Assembly: GCF_017352215.1 (NCBI RefSeq)
Contig: NZ_CP071444.1
Span: 1,922,001 to 1,986,000 of the forward strand
Reading direction: 5' to 3'
Source: Alkalibacter rhizosphaerae
GTDB taxonomy: Bacteria > Bacillota > Clostridia > Eubacteriales > Alkalibacteraceae
Length of the DNA stretch: 64,000 nucleotides
Both the position numbers and the translations under genes were made by a program. Positions 22,314 to 30,839 of this stretch are shown here, in pieces. Position 1 is the first letter of the stretch. Each line of letters opens with the position of its first letter. The notes under the pieces are model-generated. The model saw nothing but the letters and a program-made list of their open reading frames with translations, ran no database searches and had not been told where the DNA came from.

Positions 22314-23737
22314 TGGAATACGAAATCGTCATTGGACTGGAAATACATTCGGAACTGGATACCAAATCCAAGATCTTCTGTGGCTGCAGCACCGCCTTTG
22401 GTGGAGAGGAAAACACCCAGACCTGTCCCGTTTGCCTGGGACTGCCCGGCGTGTTGCCCGTCATGAACAAAAAAGTGGTGGAATATGCCGTCAAAGCCGG
22501 CATCGCCACCAATTGCACCATTGCCCGTTTCAGCAAGATGGACCGGAAAAACTATTTTTATCCGGACCTTCCCAAAGCCTATCAGATCTCCCAGTTCGAC
22601 TTGCCCATCTGTGAGCACGGAACCGTGGAGATCAACGTGGACGGGGTGAAAAAGAACATCGGCATCACCCGGATCCACATGGAGGAAGACGCAGGCAAGC
22701 TGATCCATGCGGCAGGCGGTACTCTGGCGGACAACAACCGCTGCGGTGTCCCTCTTATCGAGATCGTTACGGAACCGGACATGAGAAGTGCGGCGGAAGC
22801 CCGAGCCCTGGCGGAGAAGATCAAGACCATCCTGGAATATACGGAAGTGTCCGACTGCAAGATGCAGGAAGGTTCCCTCCGATTTGACGTCAACCTGTCC
22901 GTTCGCAAGCCGGGAGAACCCTTCGGGACCCGGACGGAGATGAAGAACTTGAATTCTTTCCGGGCCCTGGAACGGGCCGTGGAAGTGGAGTCCAAGCGGC
23001 AGATCTTCGAGATCGAACGGGGAAATCCCATCATCCAACAGACCAGAAAGTGGGATGACGACAAGGGGGAGAGTTACGCCCTTCGAAGCAAGGAAGAAGC
23101 CCATGATTATCGATACTTTCCCGATCCGGACCTGGTTCCCGTCGTCCTGACGGAGGAATACATCCAAAACATCAAGGGATCCATGCCCATCCTTCCATGG
23201 GTGCGCAAAGTCCGCTATATGGAAGACTACAACCTTTCCGAATACGATGCGGATATCCTGGTCTCCAGCCGGGAGACGGCGGAGTTTTTTGAAGGCACTG
23301 TGGCCGTCTGCAAGGACGCCAAAACGGCTGCAAACTGGCTCATGGGCGACATTGCCGCCACCCTCAACGAAAAGGGACAAACCATGGCGGACGTGACCTT
23401 TACCCCGGCCCAGCTGGGAGAAATGATCGGTCTGATCAACGACAAGACCATCAGTTCCAGCATTGCAAAGCAGGTCCTCCAGGAAATGTTTGCAACCGGC
23501 AAGGACCCCAAGGTCATTGTAGAAGAGAAGAACCTGGCCCAAATGAGCGATACTTCCGAACTGAAAGGGATGGTGCTGGATGTAATGAAAGCCAATCCCC
23601 AGTCCGTGGAAGACCTGAAAAACGGAAAAGAAAAAGCCATCGGTTTCTTGGTGGGACAGATCATGCGACAGACAAAAGGAAAGGCCAATCCCCAGATGGT
23701 CAATGAATTGATCCGGGAGTTGATCGACCAAGTGTAA
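22313..23737 (+). CDS. gatB: Asp/Glu-tRNA amidotransferase subunit B
   Basis: tRNA-binding and kinase-like subunit of GatCAB (474 aa). It begins with YEIVIGLEIHSELDTKSKIFCGC and has the zinc/ATP-site segments CPVCLGLPGVLPVMN, RKNYFYPDLPKAYQISQ and RFDVNLSVR. The C-terminal YqeY-like tail is present (ETKGKANPQMVNELI-like KGKANPQMVNELIRELI). It closes the operon before a strong terminator. Confidence 0.96.
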   Translation: MEYEIVIGLEIHSELDTKSKIFCGCSTAFGGEENTQTCPVCLGLPGVLPVMNKKVVEYAVKAGIATNCTIARFSKMDRKNYFYPDLPKAYQISQFDLPICEHGTVEINVDGVKKNIGITRIHMEEDAGKLIHAAGGTLADNNRCGVPLIEIVTEPDMRSAAEARALAEKIKTILEYTEVSDCKMQEGSLRFDVNLSVRKPGEPFGTRTEMKNLNSFRALERAVEVESKRQIFEIERGNPIIQQTRKWDDDKGESYALRSKEEAHDYRYFPDPDLVPVVLTEEYIQNIKGSMPILPWVRKVRYMEDYNLSEYDADILVSSRETAEFFEGTVAVCKDAKTAANWLMGDIAATLNEKGQTMADVTFTPAQLGEMIGLINDKTISSSIAKQVLQEMFATGKDPKVIVEEKNLAQMSDTSELKGMVLDVMKANPQSVEDLKNGKEKAIGFLVGQIMRQTKGKANPQMVNELIRELIDQV

Positions 23738-23745
23738 GGACATGG

Positions 23746-23775
23746 AGTTTCCGCATCCTGCGGAAACTTTTTTTA
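23746..23775 (+). terminator. Terminator after gatB
   Basis: AGTTTCCGC and GCGGAAACT form a 9-bp stem around ATCCT, followed by seven T residues. Confidence 0.92.
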
Positions 23776-23819
23776 CCAACCCTTCGTCAAGAGGGGCAGG
23801 AGGAAAGGGAGCGAGGCAT

Positions 23820-24806
23820 ATGGAAATAGGAAAGGTATCCAACCAGCTGTTGGATGAGATCGTCTTTTCAAAAATCAAATATCGCCATGAAGACGTTCTG
23901 GTGGGCAGCGGATTGTCGGAGGATTGCAGCCTGATCTCCTTTGGAGACCAGATCTGCGTCATATCTACGGACCCCATCACCGCCACCGCCTCCAACATCG
24001 GACGACTCTCCGTGCTGGTTTCAGGCAACGATGTGGCTACCAAAGGGGTCAAGCCCTTTGGCATCATGGTCACCGTCCTGGCACCCCCCAGCGCCACCAT
24101 CGAAGAGCTCCGGGACGTGATCGGACAGGTCATCGACGAGTGCAACCGGCAGGAAGTGGAACTGATCGGCGGCCATACGGAAGTGACGGATGCGGTGAAC
24201 CGGATCGTGTTCTCCGCCACCAGCCTTGGGAAAGGCCTGAAAAAGGAGATCGTCTACGACCGACTGGTGAAGGAAGGCGACCGGATCATCCTCACCAAGT
24301 ACGCCGGCTGCGAAGGGACCGTCATCTTGTACGATGAATTCCCGGAAGAGATCCATCCCCTTTTAAACGACCGGGAACACCGGGAAGTGGAGCAGCTGCG
24401 CCATTTTCTCAGCGTCACCAAGGAAGGGGTGCTGGCGGCCCGATTGGGCGCCGCCTACATGCACGATGTAACGGAAGGTGGAGTTCTGGGAGCCATTTGG
24501 GAGAGCGCCAACAAATTTGGCCTGGGGGTCCACATCCAGGAGATGGCCATCCCCATCCTGTCTGCAACCAGAAAGATCGCCTCCCACTTTGGGATGGACC
24601 CGCTGAAATTGATCTCCAGCGGCATGATGCTCATTGCAGCAGAGGAAGAAAAGGCGACGGCCATCGTCGCGGAGTTGACGAAAGAAAAGATACCGGCAGC
24701 CATCGTGGGAGGGTTCACAGAGAAGAACCTGTTACTTAAAACACCGGGCGGGACCAAAGAGATCCATCCTCCCCAAAGCGACGAGCTGTATAAGGCATAT
24801 AGATAG
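23820..24806 (+). CDS. AIR-synthase-related protein (HypE/SelD/ThiL fold)
   Basis: Protein of 328 aa from the ATG at 23820. It has the two-domain PurM-like fold: an N-terminal segment with STDPITATASNIGRLSVLVSGNDVATKG and GGHTEVTDAV, and a C-terminal domain with MHDVTEGGVLGAIWE and LISSGMMLIA. These match ATP-binding enzymes such as HypE, SelD and ThiL. It has neither the C-terminal cysteine tail of HypE nor the N-terminal Cys/Sec motif of SelD, so it is probably one of the uncharacterised AIR-synthase-like proteins. It heads a run with rph, rdgB and yfcE. Confidence 0.85.
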   Translation: MEIGKVSNQLLDEIVFSKIKYRHEDVLVGSGLSEDCSLISFGDQICVISTDPITATASNIGRLSVLVSGNDVATKGVKPFGIMVTVLAPPSATIEELRDVIGQVIDECNRQEVELIGGHTEVTDAVNRIVFSATSLGKGLKKEIVYDRLVKEGDRIILTKYAGCEGTVILYDEFPEEIHPLLNDREHREVEQLRHFLSVTKEGVLAARLGAAYMHDVTEGGVLGAIWESANKFGLGVHIQEMAIPILSATRKIASHFGMDPLKLISSGMMLIAAEEEKATAIVAELTKEKIPAAIVGGFTEKNLLLKTPGGTKEIHPPQSDELYKAYR

Positions 24807-24818
24807 AAGGAGAAATAA

Positions 24819-25547
24819 ATGACAAGATTTGACGGACGAAACAACGAGGAACTAAGAAATATAAAGGTAACAAAAGATTTCACCATGTACGCAGACGGCT
24901 CGGTGCTCATCGAGTCGGGTAACACCAGGGTACTTTGCACCGCCATGGTGGAAGACAAGGTGCCCCCCTTTCTGAGAGGTCAGGGAAAGGGCTGGGTCAC
25001 GGCGGAGTACAACATGCTGCCAAGCGCCACCCAGGTGCGAAAACAGCGGGAAATGAGCCGGGGAAAGGCAGACGGACGCAACGTGGAGATCCAGCGGCTG
25101 ATCGGCCGGACCCTCCGAAGCGTGGTGGATCTGGACCGCTTGGGCGAGAGGACCCTTTGGGTGGACTGCGACGTGCTGCAAGCTGACGGCGGGACCAGGA
25201 CGGCAGCCATCACCGGAGCCTTCATCGCGCTAATGGAGGCCCTGCATAAGCTGGTGGAAAGGGGAGCCTTGGAAAAGATCCCTGTGAAGACCCAGGTGGC
25301 GGCAGTCAGCGTCGGCGTAGTGGACGGAGAAGCCATGCTGGATCTGTGCTACGTGGAAGATTCAGCAGCGGAAGTGGACATGAACATCGTCATGACGGCC
25401 CATGGAGAGATCATCGAGATCCAGGGAACGGGAGAAGAGCGCCCCTTTACCAAGGAAGAATTTTCCCGATTGATGGAACTGGCAGAGCTGGGGATCCGCC
25501 AGCTGGTGGATATTCAGCGCCAAGAGCTGTCCCACGTGGAATTTTAA
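24819..25547 (+). CDS. rph: Ribonuclease PH
   Basis: Phosphorolytic 3'-5' exoribonuclease that trims tRNA 3' ends (242 aa, usual length). It starts [19 protein letters not shown] and contains the phosphate-binding region ([42 protein letters not shown]) and the catalytic-aspartate segment [17 protein letters not shown]. It is followed 13 bases later by rdgB, the standard rph-rdgB order. Confidence 0.97.
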   Translation: MTRFDGRNNEELRNIKVTKDFTMYADGSVLIESGNTRVLCTAMVEDKVPPFLRGQGKGWVTAEYNMLPSATQVRKQREMSRGKADGRNVEIQRLIGRTLRSVVDLDRLGERTLWVDCDVLQADGGTRTAAITGAFIALMEALHKLVERGALEKIPVKTQVAAVSVGVVDGEAMLDLCYVEDSAAEVDMNIVMTAHGEIIEIQGTGEERPFTKEEFSRLMELAELGIRQLVDIQRQELSHVEF

Positions 25548-25560
25548 AGGCGGGGTATGT

Positions 25561-26166
25561 ATGAAGATCGTCATTGCAACGGGAAATCGGCACAAGAAAG
25601 TAGAAGTGGGGCAGATCCTGGGAGAGGATCTTTTTGACCTGTCCACCATGAAGGAAGAGGGTCTGGATCTGGACATCGTAGAGGATGGAGACAGCTTTGA
25701 AGAAAACGCCCTCATCAAGGCTCGGGAGGTAAAAGCCCATACCCCATATGCTGTTTTGGCTGACGATTCCGGTCTGGAGGTGGATTTTCTAAACAATGCT
25801 CCTGGAATCTATTCCGCCCGCTATGCCGGCGAGGAAGCCAACGATGCCAGGAACAACGAAAAGCTGCTGGAAGCCTTGAAGGATGTTCCGGAAGAAAAAA
25901 GGACGGCCCGGTTCGTCTGCGTCATCGCCTACATCGACGAAAAGGGAGAAGAATTCCTGTTTCGGGGGAAATGCCCAGGCAGGATCGCCTTTGCGCTACA
26001 GGGAGAAGGCGGATTCGGTTATGATCCCCTGTTTCTGGTGGAAGGTGGAAACAAGACCTATGCTCAGTTGACGGAAGAAGAAAAGAACGCCATCAGCCAT
26101 CGGGCCGTGGCCCTGCAAAAGGCCATGCCCTTGCTGGAAAAACATGCAAAGGAGCAGGATTCATGA
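25561..26166 (+). CDS. rdgB: XTP/dITP diphosphatase (RdgB/HAM1)
   Basis: Hydrolyses non-canonical purine triphosphates (201 aa). Signature motifs: VIATGNRHKKVEV at the N-terminus, YAVLADDSGLEVDFLNNAPGIYSARYAG with the metal aspartates, and GFGYDPLFL with SHRAVALQK at the C-terminus. Overlaps the next gene by four bases (ATGA). Confidence 0.97.
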   Translation: MKIVIATGNRHKKVEVGQILGEDLFDLSTMKEEGLDLDIVEDGDSFEENALIKAREVKAHTPYAVLADDSGLEVDFLNNAPGIYSARYAGEEANDARNNEKLLEALKDVPEEKRTARFVCVIAYIDEKGEEFLFRGKCPGRIAFALQGEGGFGYDPLFLVEGGNKTYAQLTEEEKNAISHRAVALQKAMPLLEKHAKEQDS

Positions 26167-26636
26167 ACATTCTGGTATTCAGCGACAGCCACCGCAATAC
26201 GAAACGGATGTTGGAGGTGGTGCGAAACAGCGAAAATACGGATCTGATCCTCCATCTTGGAGACAATACAGAAGATGCAAAAAAGATCGCAGAAATCACC
26301 GATACGCCCCTTGTAGTGATCAAAGGGAACACGGATTACACGGACGAACCAGAAGAGCTCCTGCTGGAAAAGGAAGGGTTCAAGCTGCTTTTGACCCACG
26401 GCCACCGCTTCAAGATCAAAAGCGGTCTGCAAAGCTTGTATTATCGTAGCAAGGAGTTGGGAGCGGATCTGGCACTGTACGGACACTCCCACGTGGCAAG
26501 CAACGAAGAGATCGGCGGCATCGTCTTTTTGAACCCGGGGAGCATCGGCGACAAGCGTGGTCAGAAGTACTACAGCTACGGAAAGATCACCCTGAAAAAC
26601 AAGGCTCTGGACGTGGCCATTTGCTATCTTCCATAA
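26163..26636 (+). CDS. YfcE/MJ0936-family metallophosphoesterase
   Basis: Calcineurin-like phosphodiesterase of 157 aa with the full metal-ligand set: FSDSHRN, HLGDN, IKGNTDY, LLTHGHRF and YGHSHVAS, and the NPGSI signature. Related enzymes hydrolyse simple phosphodiesters; the physiological substrate is unknown. It is the last gene of the AIR-like/rph/rdgB run. Confidence 0.93.
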   Translation: MNILVFSDSHRNTKRMLEVVRNSENTDLILHLGDNTEDAKKIAEITDTPLVVIKGNTDYTDEPEELLLEKEGFKLLLTHGHRFKIKSGLQSLYYRSKELGADLALYGHSHVASNEEIGGIVFLNPGSIGDKRGQKYYSYGKITLKNKALDVAICYLP

Positions 26637-26670
26637 GGCCGGGAAAAATGCAAAAAACGCTATTTATGTC

Positions 26671-26699
26671 TTGACTTGCACCCTCTTGTGCTGTATACT
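26671..26699 (+). promoter_or_regulatory. First tRNA-cluster promoter
   Basis: TTGACT (26671-26676) and TATACT (26694-26699) are spaced by 17 bases. Confidence 0.8.
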
Positions 26700-26742
26700 A
26701 ATCCTTGTCTTCAGAATTCCGTTGTCTGATTTTTGAAATTGC

Positions 26743-26771
26743 TTGACAACTCAGGCGTGTTAAGGTATCAT
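26743..26771 (+). promoter_or_regulatory. Second tRNA-cluster promoter
   Basis: TTGACA (26743-26748) and TATCAT (26766-26771) are spaced by 17 bases and end 11 bases before tRNA-Gly. Confidence 0.8.
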
Positions 26772-26782
26772 TTTTTATGTTT

Positions 26783-26856
26783 GCGGGTGTAGCTCAGTGG
26801 TAGAGCCCTGGCCTTCCAAGCCAGTCGCGAGGGTTCGATTCCCTTCACCCGCTCCA
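26783..26856 (+). tRNA. tRNA-Gly (TCC)
   Basis: Full cloverleaf with acceptor GCGGGTG/CACCCGC, anticodon loop CTTCCAA (anticodon TCC), GGTTCGATTCC T-arm and encoded CCA. Confidence 0.97.
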
Positions 26857-26873
26857 TTTATCATTAAGGCCAT

Positions 26874-26950
26874 GCGCCTGTAGCTCAGTAGGATAGAGCA
26901 ACGGCCTTCTAAGCCGTGTGCCCGGGGTTCGAATCCCTGCAGGCGCGCCA
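26874..26950 (+). tRNA. tRNA-Arg (TCT)
   Basis: Acceptor GCGCCTG/CAGGCGC, anticodon TCT in a CTTCTAA loop, GGTTCGAATCC T-arm, encoded CCA. Confidence 0.97.
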
Positions 26951-26965
26951 TTTAATACTTAACGT

Positions 26966-27042
26966 GGTGGGTATAGCTCAGCTGGCAGAGCGCCAGATTG
27001 TGGTTCTGGATGTCGTGGGTTCAAGTCCCATTATCCACCCCA
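26966..27042 (+). tRNA. tRNA-His (GTG)
   Basis: Anticodon GTG in the loop TTGTGGT. The extra 5' G at 26966 pairs with the C73 discriminator, as expected for tRNA-His. CCA is encoded. Confidence 0.96.
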
Positions 27043-27065
27043 TTTTTTACAATTTACAACCCTGT

Positions 27066-27141
27066 TGGGGTATAGCCAAGTCGGTAAGGCACCAGACTTT
27101 GACTCTGGCATGCGTAGGTTCGAGTCCTGCTACCCCAGCCA
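27066..27141 (+). tRNA. tRNA-Gln (TTG)
   Basis: Acceptor TGGGGTA/TACCCCA, anticodon TTG in the loop CTTTGAC, encoded CCA. Its charging would depend on the GatCAB enzyme encoded nearby. Confidence 0.96.
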
Positions 27142-27144
27142 AGT

Positions 27145-27220
27145 GACCCATTAGCTCAGTTGGCAGAGCACCTGACTTTTAATCAGGGTGTCCCGCGTTC
27201 GAGTCGCGGATGGGTCACCA
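27145..27220 (+). tRNA. tRNA-Lys (TTT)
   Basis: Acceptor GACCCAT/ATGGGTC, anticodon TTT in the loop CTTTTAA, encoded CCA. Only three bases separate it from tRNA-Gln. Confidence 0.97.
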
Positions 27221-27229
27221 TTTTTAAAT

Positions 27230-27313
27230 GCGGATGTGGCGGAATTGGCAGACGCACTAGACTTAGGATCTAGCGCCTTCGGTGTGCAGGTTCGACTCCT
27301 GTCATCCGCACCA
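27230..27313 (+). tRNA. tRNA-Leu (TAG)
   Basis: Class II tRNA with a long variable arm, acceptor GCGGATG/CATCCGC, anticodon TAG in the loop CTTAGGA, encoded CCA. It borders the accessory block that follows. Confidence 0.97.
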
Positions 27314-27322
27314 AATGTCTAT

Positions 27323-27347
27323 AACCCTTGATAATCAAGGGTTTTTT
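27323..27347 (+). terminator. Terminator of the tRNA cluster
   Basis: AACCCTTGA and TCAAGGGTT form a 9-bp stem around TAA, followed by a T-run. Confidence 0.92.
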
Positions 27348-27792
27348 CATTTTTTGACGTACTGTATAAACCTCGAAATTCCATACAAAAAAGAGACTGT
27401 GCCGCTTATTTGCCGCTCATACGTTCAAAAATAGGTTCGGATGGCACAACATCAAATTGAGGAATAAAAGACGAACAGTCACAGAGAAATCTTGCCCGGA
27501 ATGGGAAGAGACATGTGGCTGTTTTTTCTAATTTGAAAGCCTGTATTTGGCGTTTAAGGATCTTTGCTCACGGGGTCACAAACTTGTTCGAGTTAAAGTA
27601 TAAGGTGAATTTTCGTCCATTTTAAAGTCCTGATAACACCAATTTACTGGAAACCAAAAACACGTCAAGCTGTGACATGTTCCGTAGAACAAAGGAAAAA
27701 GGTTATAGAAATTCGCAAGTAATTGCGAGTTTCATTGAGAGAAAAATGGATGTGTGCTATTCTTGAAGTAGCGTTTCAATAGGAGGTGCAAT
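27348..27792. other. Non-coding stretch between tRNA cluster and defence block
   Basis: No credible gene in about 445 bases. Near its end is an imperfect inverted repeat, GAAATTCGCAA-GTAA-TTGCGAGTTTC (27708-27733), a possible operator for the XRE regulator. I found no copy of the tRNA-Leu 3' end downstream and no integrase. Confidence 0.5.
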
Positions 27793-28038
27793 ATGGCTGT
27801 TTCGTATAATAAATTGTGGAAGCTTCTTGTAGACCGGAGGATGAGCAAAGCCGATCTACGAAAGGCGGTAGGGGTCTCTCCCAATACTTTCACAAAGATG
27901 AACAAGAACGAGGAAGTTTCCTTGACCGTCCTCGGAAGGATCTGCAAAACATTGGATTGCGACTATGGAGACATCATTTCCTACGTATCCGGAGAAGACG
28001 AGTTGGAGAGTACGTCCGAACAGAACTATTTGTGTTAA
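27793..28038 (+). CDS. Small XRE-family helix-turn-helix regulator
   Basis: Protein of 81 aa, nearly all a Cro/CI-like helix-turn-helix (SKADLRKAVGVSPNTFTKMNKNEEVSLTVLGRICKTLDCDYGDII). AGGAGG precedes the ATG. It lies 45 bases upstream of hsdM in the same direction, where controller-type regulators of restriction-modification genes are found. A role in timing methylase and nuclease expression is an inference. Confidence 0.9.
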   Translation: MAVSYNKLWKLLVDRRMSKADLRKAVGVSPNTFTKMNKNEEVSLTVLGRICKTLDCDYGDIISYVSGEDELESTSEQNYLC

Positions 28039-28083
28039 AATAAATATAGAAGATTAAAAATATGCGAATGCGAGGTATGGATC

Positions 28084-29652
28084 ATGAGCGACAGAAAAAG
28101 GGACCAGGAACGAGCAGAACTGCACAAAACCATTTGGGGGATCGCCAACGATCTTCGGGGAAGCGTGGATGGTTGGGACTTTAAACAATATGTACTGGGC
28201 ATGCTGTTCTACCGATATGTATCTGAAAACCTTGTAAGTTATATCAACCGGGGAGAAAGGGAAGCGGGTGTCGAAGATTTCGACTATACCAATTTGACCG
28301 ATCCTGAAGCGGAAACCGCAAGGGAAGATCTGGTGCAAACCAAAGGCTTTTTCATCTTGCCCAGCGAGCTGTTCCAAAATGTTCGGAAGAATGCAGCAAG
28401 CGACGAAAACCTCAATGAAACGTTGGAGCAGGCATTCCGAAATATAGAAGCATCTGCCAAGGGAGCAGCCAGTGAAGATGATTTCAAGGGCCTCTTTGAC
28501 GACATCGATGTCAACAGCAACAAGCTGGGCGGAACGGTCGCAAAGAGAAACGAGAAGCTGGTCAAGCTCATGAACGGCGTTGCTGCAATGAAGCTTGGCG
28601 ATTACATGGACAACACCATCGATGCCTTTGGGGATGCCTACGAATATTTGATGGGCATGTATGCCTCCAACGCCGGAAAGAGCGGAGGGGAGTACTATAC
28701 TCCACAAGAAGTCAGTGAACTCCTTACCAGGATCACTTTGGTTGGGAAGACGGAAGTCAACAAGGTCTACGACCCTGCCTGTGGATCCGGATCCCTGTTA
28801 TTAAAATTTGCCAAAATCTTGGGGAAAGAAAATGTACGACAAGGCTTTTTCGGGCAGGAAATCAATATCACCACCTACAACCTTTGCCGGATCAACATGT
28901 TCCTGCACGATATCGACTATGACAAGTTTGACATCGGTCATGGAGATACCTTAAAAGATCCTATGCACTGGGATGAAGAGCCATTTGAAGCCATCGTTTC
29001 CAATCCGCCATATTCCATCAAATGGGATGGGGATGCGGATCCGTTGTTGATCAATGATCCTAGGTTTTCGCCAGCTGGAGTGCTGGCACCCAAATCCAAG
29101 GCAGATCTGGCCTTTGTCATGCACTCCTTGTCTTGGTTGGCCACCAGCGGAACGGCAGCCATCGTTTGTTTTCCGGGCGTCATGTACCGAAGCGGCGCAG
29201 AGAAGAAGATCCGAAAATACCTGATCGACAACAACTATGTTGATTGTGTGATCCAGTTGCCGGACAATCTGTTTTTTGGTACCAGCATTGCTACATGCAT
29301 CATGGTCTTGAAAAAATCCAAGAAGGACAACAAGACCCTCTTTATCGATGCATCCAAGGAATGCATCAAGGTGACCAACAGCAACCAGCTGACGTCCAAG
29401 AATATAGAGACCATTGTGGAAACTTATGCCCAAAAGAAAAACAAAGACCATTTTTCCAGGTTAGTTCCCAATCAAGAGATTGAAGAGCAAGACTATAACT
29501 TCTCTGTATCTACATACGTAGAGCAGAAAGATACACGGGAGATCATCGATATAACTGTCCTGAACAAGGAGATCGAAGAAATCGTTGCTAGGGAGCAAAT
29601 ACTGCGGGATGAGATTGCCAAAATCATTGCAGAGATCGAGGTGGACGCATGA
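28084..29652 (+). CDS. hsdM: Type I restriction-modification DNA methyltransferase subunit
   Basis: N6-adenine methyltransferase subunit of 522 aa. The N-terminal helical HsdM domain (IWGIANDLRGSVDGWDFKQYVLGMLFYRYVSE) is followed by the AdoMet-binding motif VYDPACGSGSLLLKF near residue 227 and the catalytic SNPPY near residue 307. The C-terminus is a coiled region. It overlaps hsdS by four bases (ATGA). With HsdS it modifies the recognition site and with HsdR forms the restriction complex. Confidence 0.96.
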   Translation: MSDRKRDQERAELHKTIWGIANDLRGSVDGWDFKQYVLGMLFYRYVSENLVSYINRGEREAGVEDFDYTNLTDPEAETAREDLVQTKGFFILPSELFQNVRKNAASDENLNETLEQAFRNIEASAKGAASEDDFKGLFDDIDVNSNKLGGTVAKRNEKLVKLMNGVAAMKLGDYMDNTIDAFGDAYEYLMGMYASNAGKSGGEYYTPQEVSELLTRITLVGKTEVNKVYDPACGSGSLLLKFAKILGKENVRQGFFGQEINITTYNLCRINMFLHDIDYDKFDIGHGDTLKDPMHWDEEPFEAIVSNPPYSIKWDGDADPLLINDPRFSPAGVLAPKSKADLAFVMHSLSWLATSGTAAIVCFPGVMYRSGAEKKIRKYLIDNNYVDCVIQLPDNLFFGTSIATCIMVLKKSKKDNKTLFIDASKECIKVTNSNQLTSKNIETIVETYAQKKNKDHFSRLVPNQEIEEQDYNFSVSTYVEQKDTREIIDITVLNKEIEEIVAREQILRDEIAKIIAEIEVDA

Positions 29653-30839
29653 GCAGGTTGGAAGAACTGATTCAAGAGTTTTGTCCGGATGGAGTGGAGT
29701 ATAAAAAGATAAAACAATCTTACAAAAGACTTAAAGGCACTCCAATTACAGCGGGAAAAATGAAAGAGATTGAAAACCCTAATGGTGAAATTAGAATTTT
29801 TGCAGGTGGGAAAACTGTTATTAATGCAGTGGAAAAAGACATACCTCAAGCAAATATTACAAGAGTCCCTGCTGTACTAGTACAATCTAGAGGTGTGATA
29901 GATGCTATTTATTATGAAGAGCCATTTACATTTAAAAATGAAATGTGGGCATATACATCAGACAGTGCTATAGCAGTAAAATATTTGTACTATGTTCTAA
30001 AGAGCAATATTCTGCATTTTAGAGAAGCTGCTTCGGGTATGGGTTCACTTCCACAGATTTCGCTCAGAGTTACAGAAGATTTCTTTATCCCCATCCCACC
30101 TCTACCCGTGCAGGAAGAAATTGTACGCATATTGGACAATTTCACCCAGCTTACAGCAGAGCTTACAGCAGAGCTTACAGCAGAGCTTACAGCTAGGAAG
30201 AAGCAGTATGAGTTTTATCGAGATTTTATTATCGGATTTTCTAATGATGTACCTATGGTCAAACTAAGTGATATTGCCGTAGATATGTATAGAGGTTCTG
30301 GAATAAAACGAAATGAAGTCACGGTAGATGGAACTCCATGTGTTAGGTACGGTGAAATTTATACGACATATAATATTTGGTTTGACTCTTGTGTTTCAAA
30401 CACACACAAAGGCAACAAGACGTTTAACCATGGCGATATTTTGTTTGCAATTACAGGAGAAAGTGTTGAAGATATTGCAAAATCGTGTGCTTATGTTGGC
30501 CATGATACTTGCTTTGCAGGTGGTGACATTGTTGTAATGAAACACAATCAGAATCCGAAATATATTGCATATGCTCTTTCTACAACAGATGCTCGAGTGC
30601 AAAAAAGTAAAGGGAAAATTAAAAGTAAAGTCGTTCATTCAAGTATTCCCGCTTTAAAAGAAATTCAAATTCCGTTACCATCAATAGATGAACAAGCCAG
30701 GATAGTCTCGATTTTGGATCGCTTTGACACCCTTTGTAACGACCTGTCAAGTGGTTTGCCAGCAGAGATTGAAGCACGTCAGAAGCAGTACGAATACTAC
30801 CGGGATAAGCTTCTCACCTTCAAGGAGGTGGAGTCATGA
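29649..30839 (+). CDS. hsdS: Type I restriction-modification specificity subunit
   Basis: DNA-recognition subunit of 396 aa with two target-recognition domains, each ending in a conserved coiled region (IPPLPVQEEIVRILDNF and IPLPSIDEQARIVSILDRF; then RKKQYEFYRD and RQKQYEYYRD). At the first spacer, a 12-base unit encoding TAEL is repeated three times plus a partial copy (30150-30193), as in EcoR124-type enzymes. The recognition domains are visibly more AT-rich than hsdM and hsdR, consistent with horizontal exchange. The recognised sequence cannot be predicted here. Confidence 0.95.
   Translation: MSRLEELIQEFCPDGVEYKKIKQSYKRLKGTPITAGKMKEIENPNGEIRIFAGGKTVINAVEKDIPQANITRVPAVLVQSRGVIDAIYYEEPFTFKNEMWAYTSDSAIAVKYLYYVLKSNILHFREAASGMGSLPQISLRVTEDFFIPIPPLPVQEEIVRILDNFTQLTAELTAELTAELTARKKQYEFYRDFIIGFSNDVPMVKLSDIAVDMYRGSGIKRNEVTVDGTPCVRYGEIYTTYNIWFDSCVSNTHKGNKTFNHGDILFAITGESVEDIAKSCAYVGHDTCFAGGDIVVMKHNQNPKYIAYALSTTDARVQKSKGKIKSKVVHSSIPALKEIQIPLPSIDEQARIVSILDRFDTLCNDLSSGLPAEIEARQKQYEYYRDKLLTFKEVES
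30150..30193 (+). repeat. 12-bp tandem repeat in hsdS encoding TAEL
   Basis: Three full copies of CTTACAGCAGAG and one partial copy, in frame, giving LTAELTAELTAELTA at the central spacer. The units are identical, so slippage could change the copy number without shifting the frame. Confidence 0.93.

Noticed and set aside
22277-24220. A 647-codon minus-strand frame across gatB and the AIR-like gene
   Set aside because: Spans two convincing plus-strand genes and their terminator; no signature.
26916-27146. A 76-codon open frame over the tRNA cluster
   Set aside because: It is made of tRNA sequence (His and Gln).
30150-30193. CRISPR-like repeat
   Set aside because: The units are contiguous, 12 bases long and in frame within hsdS; there are no spacers. 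No CRISPR array or cas gene is seen in the window.
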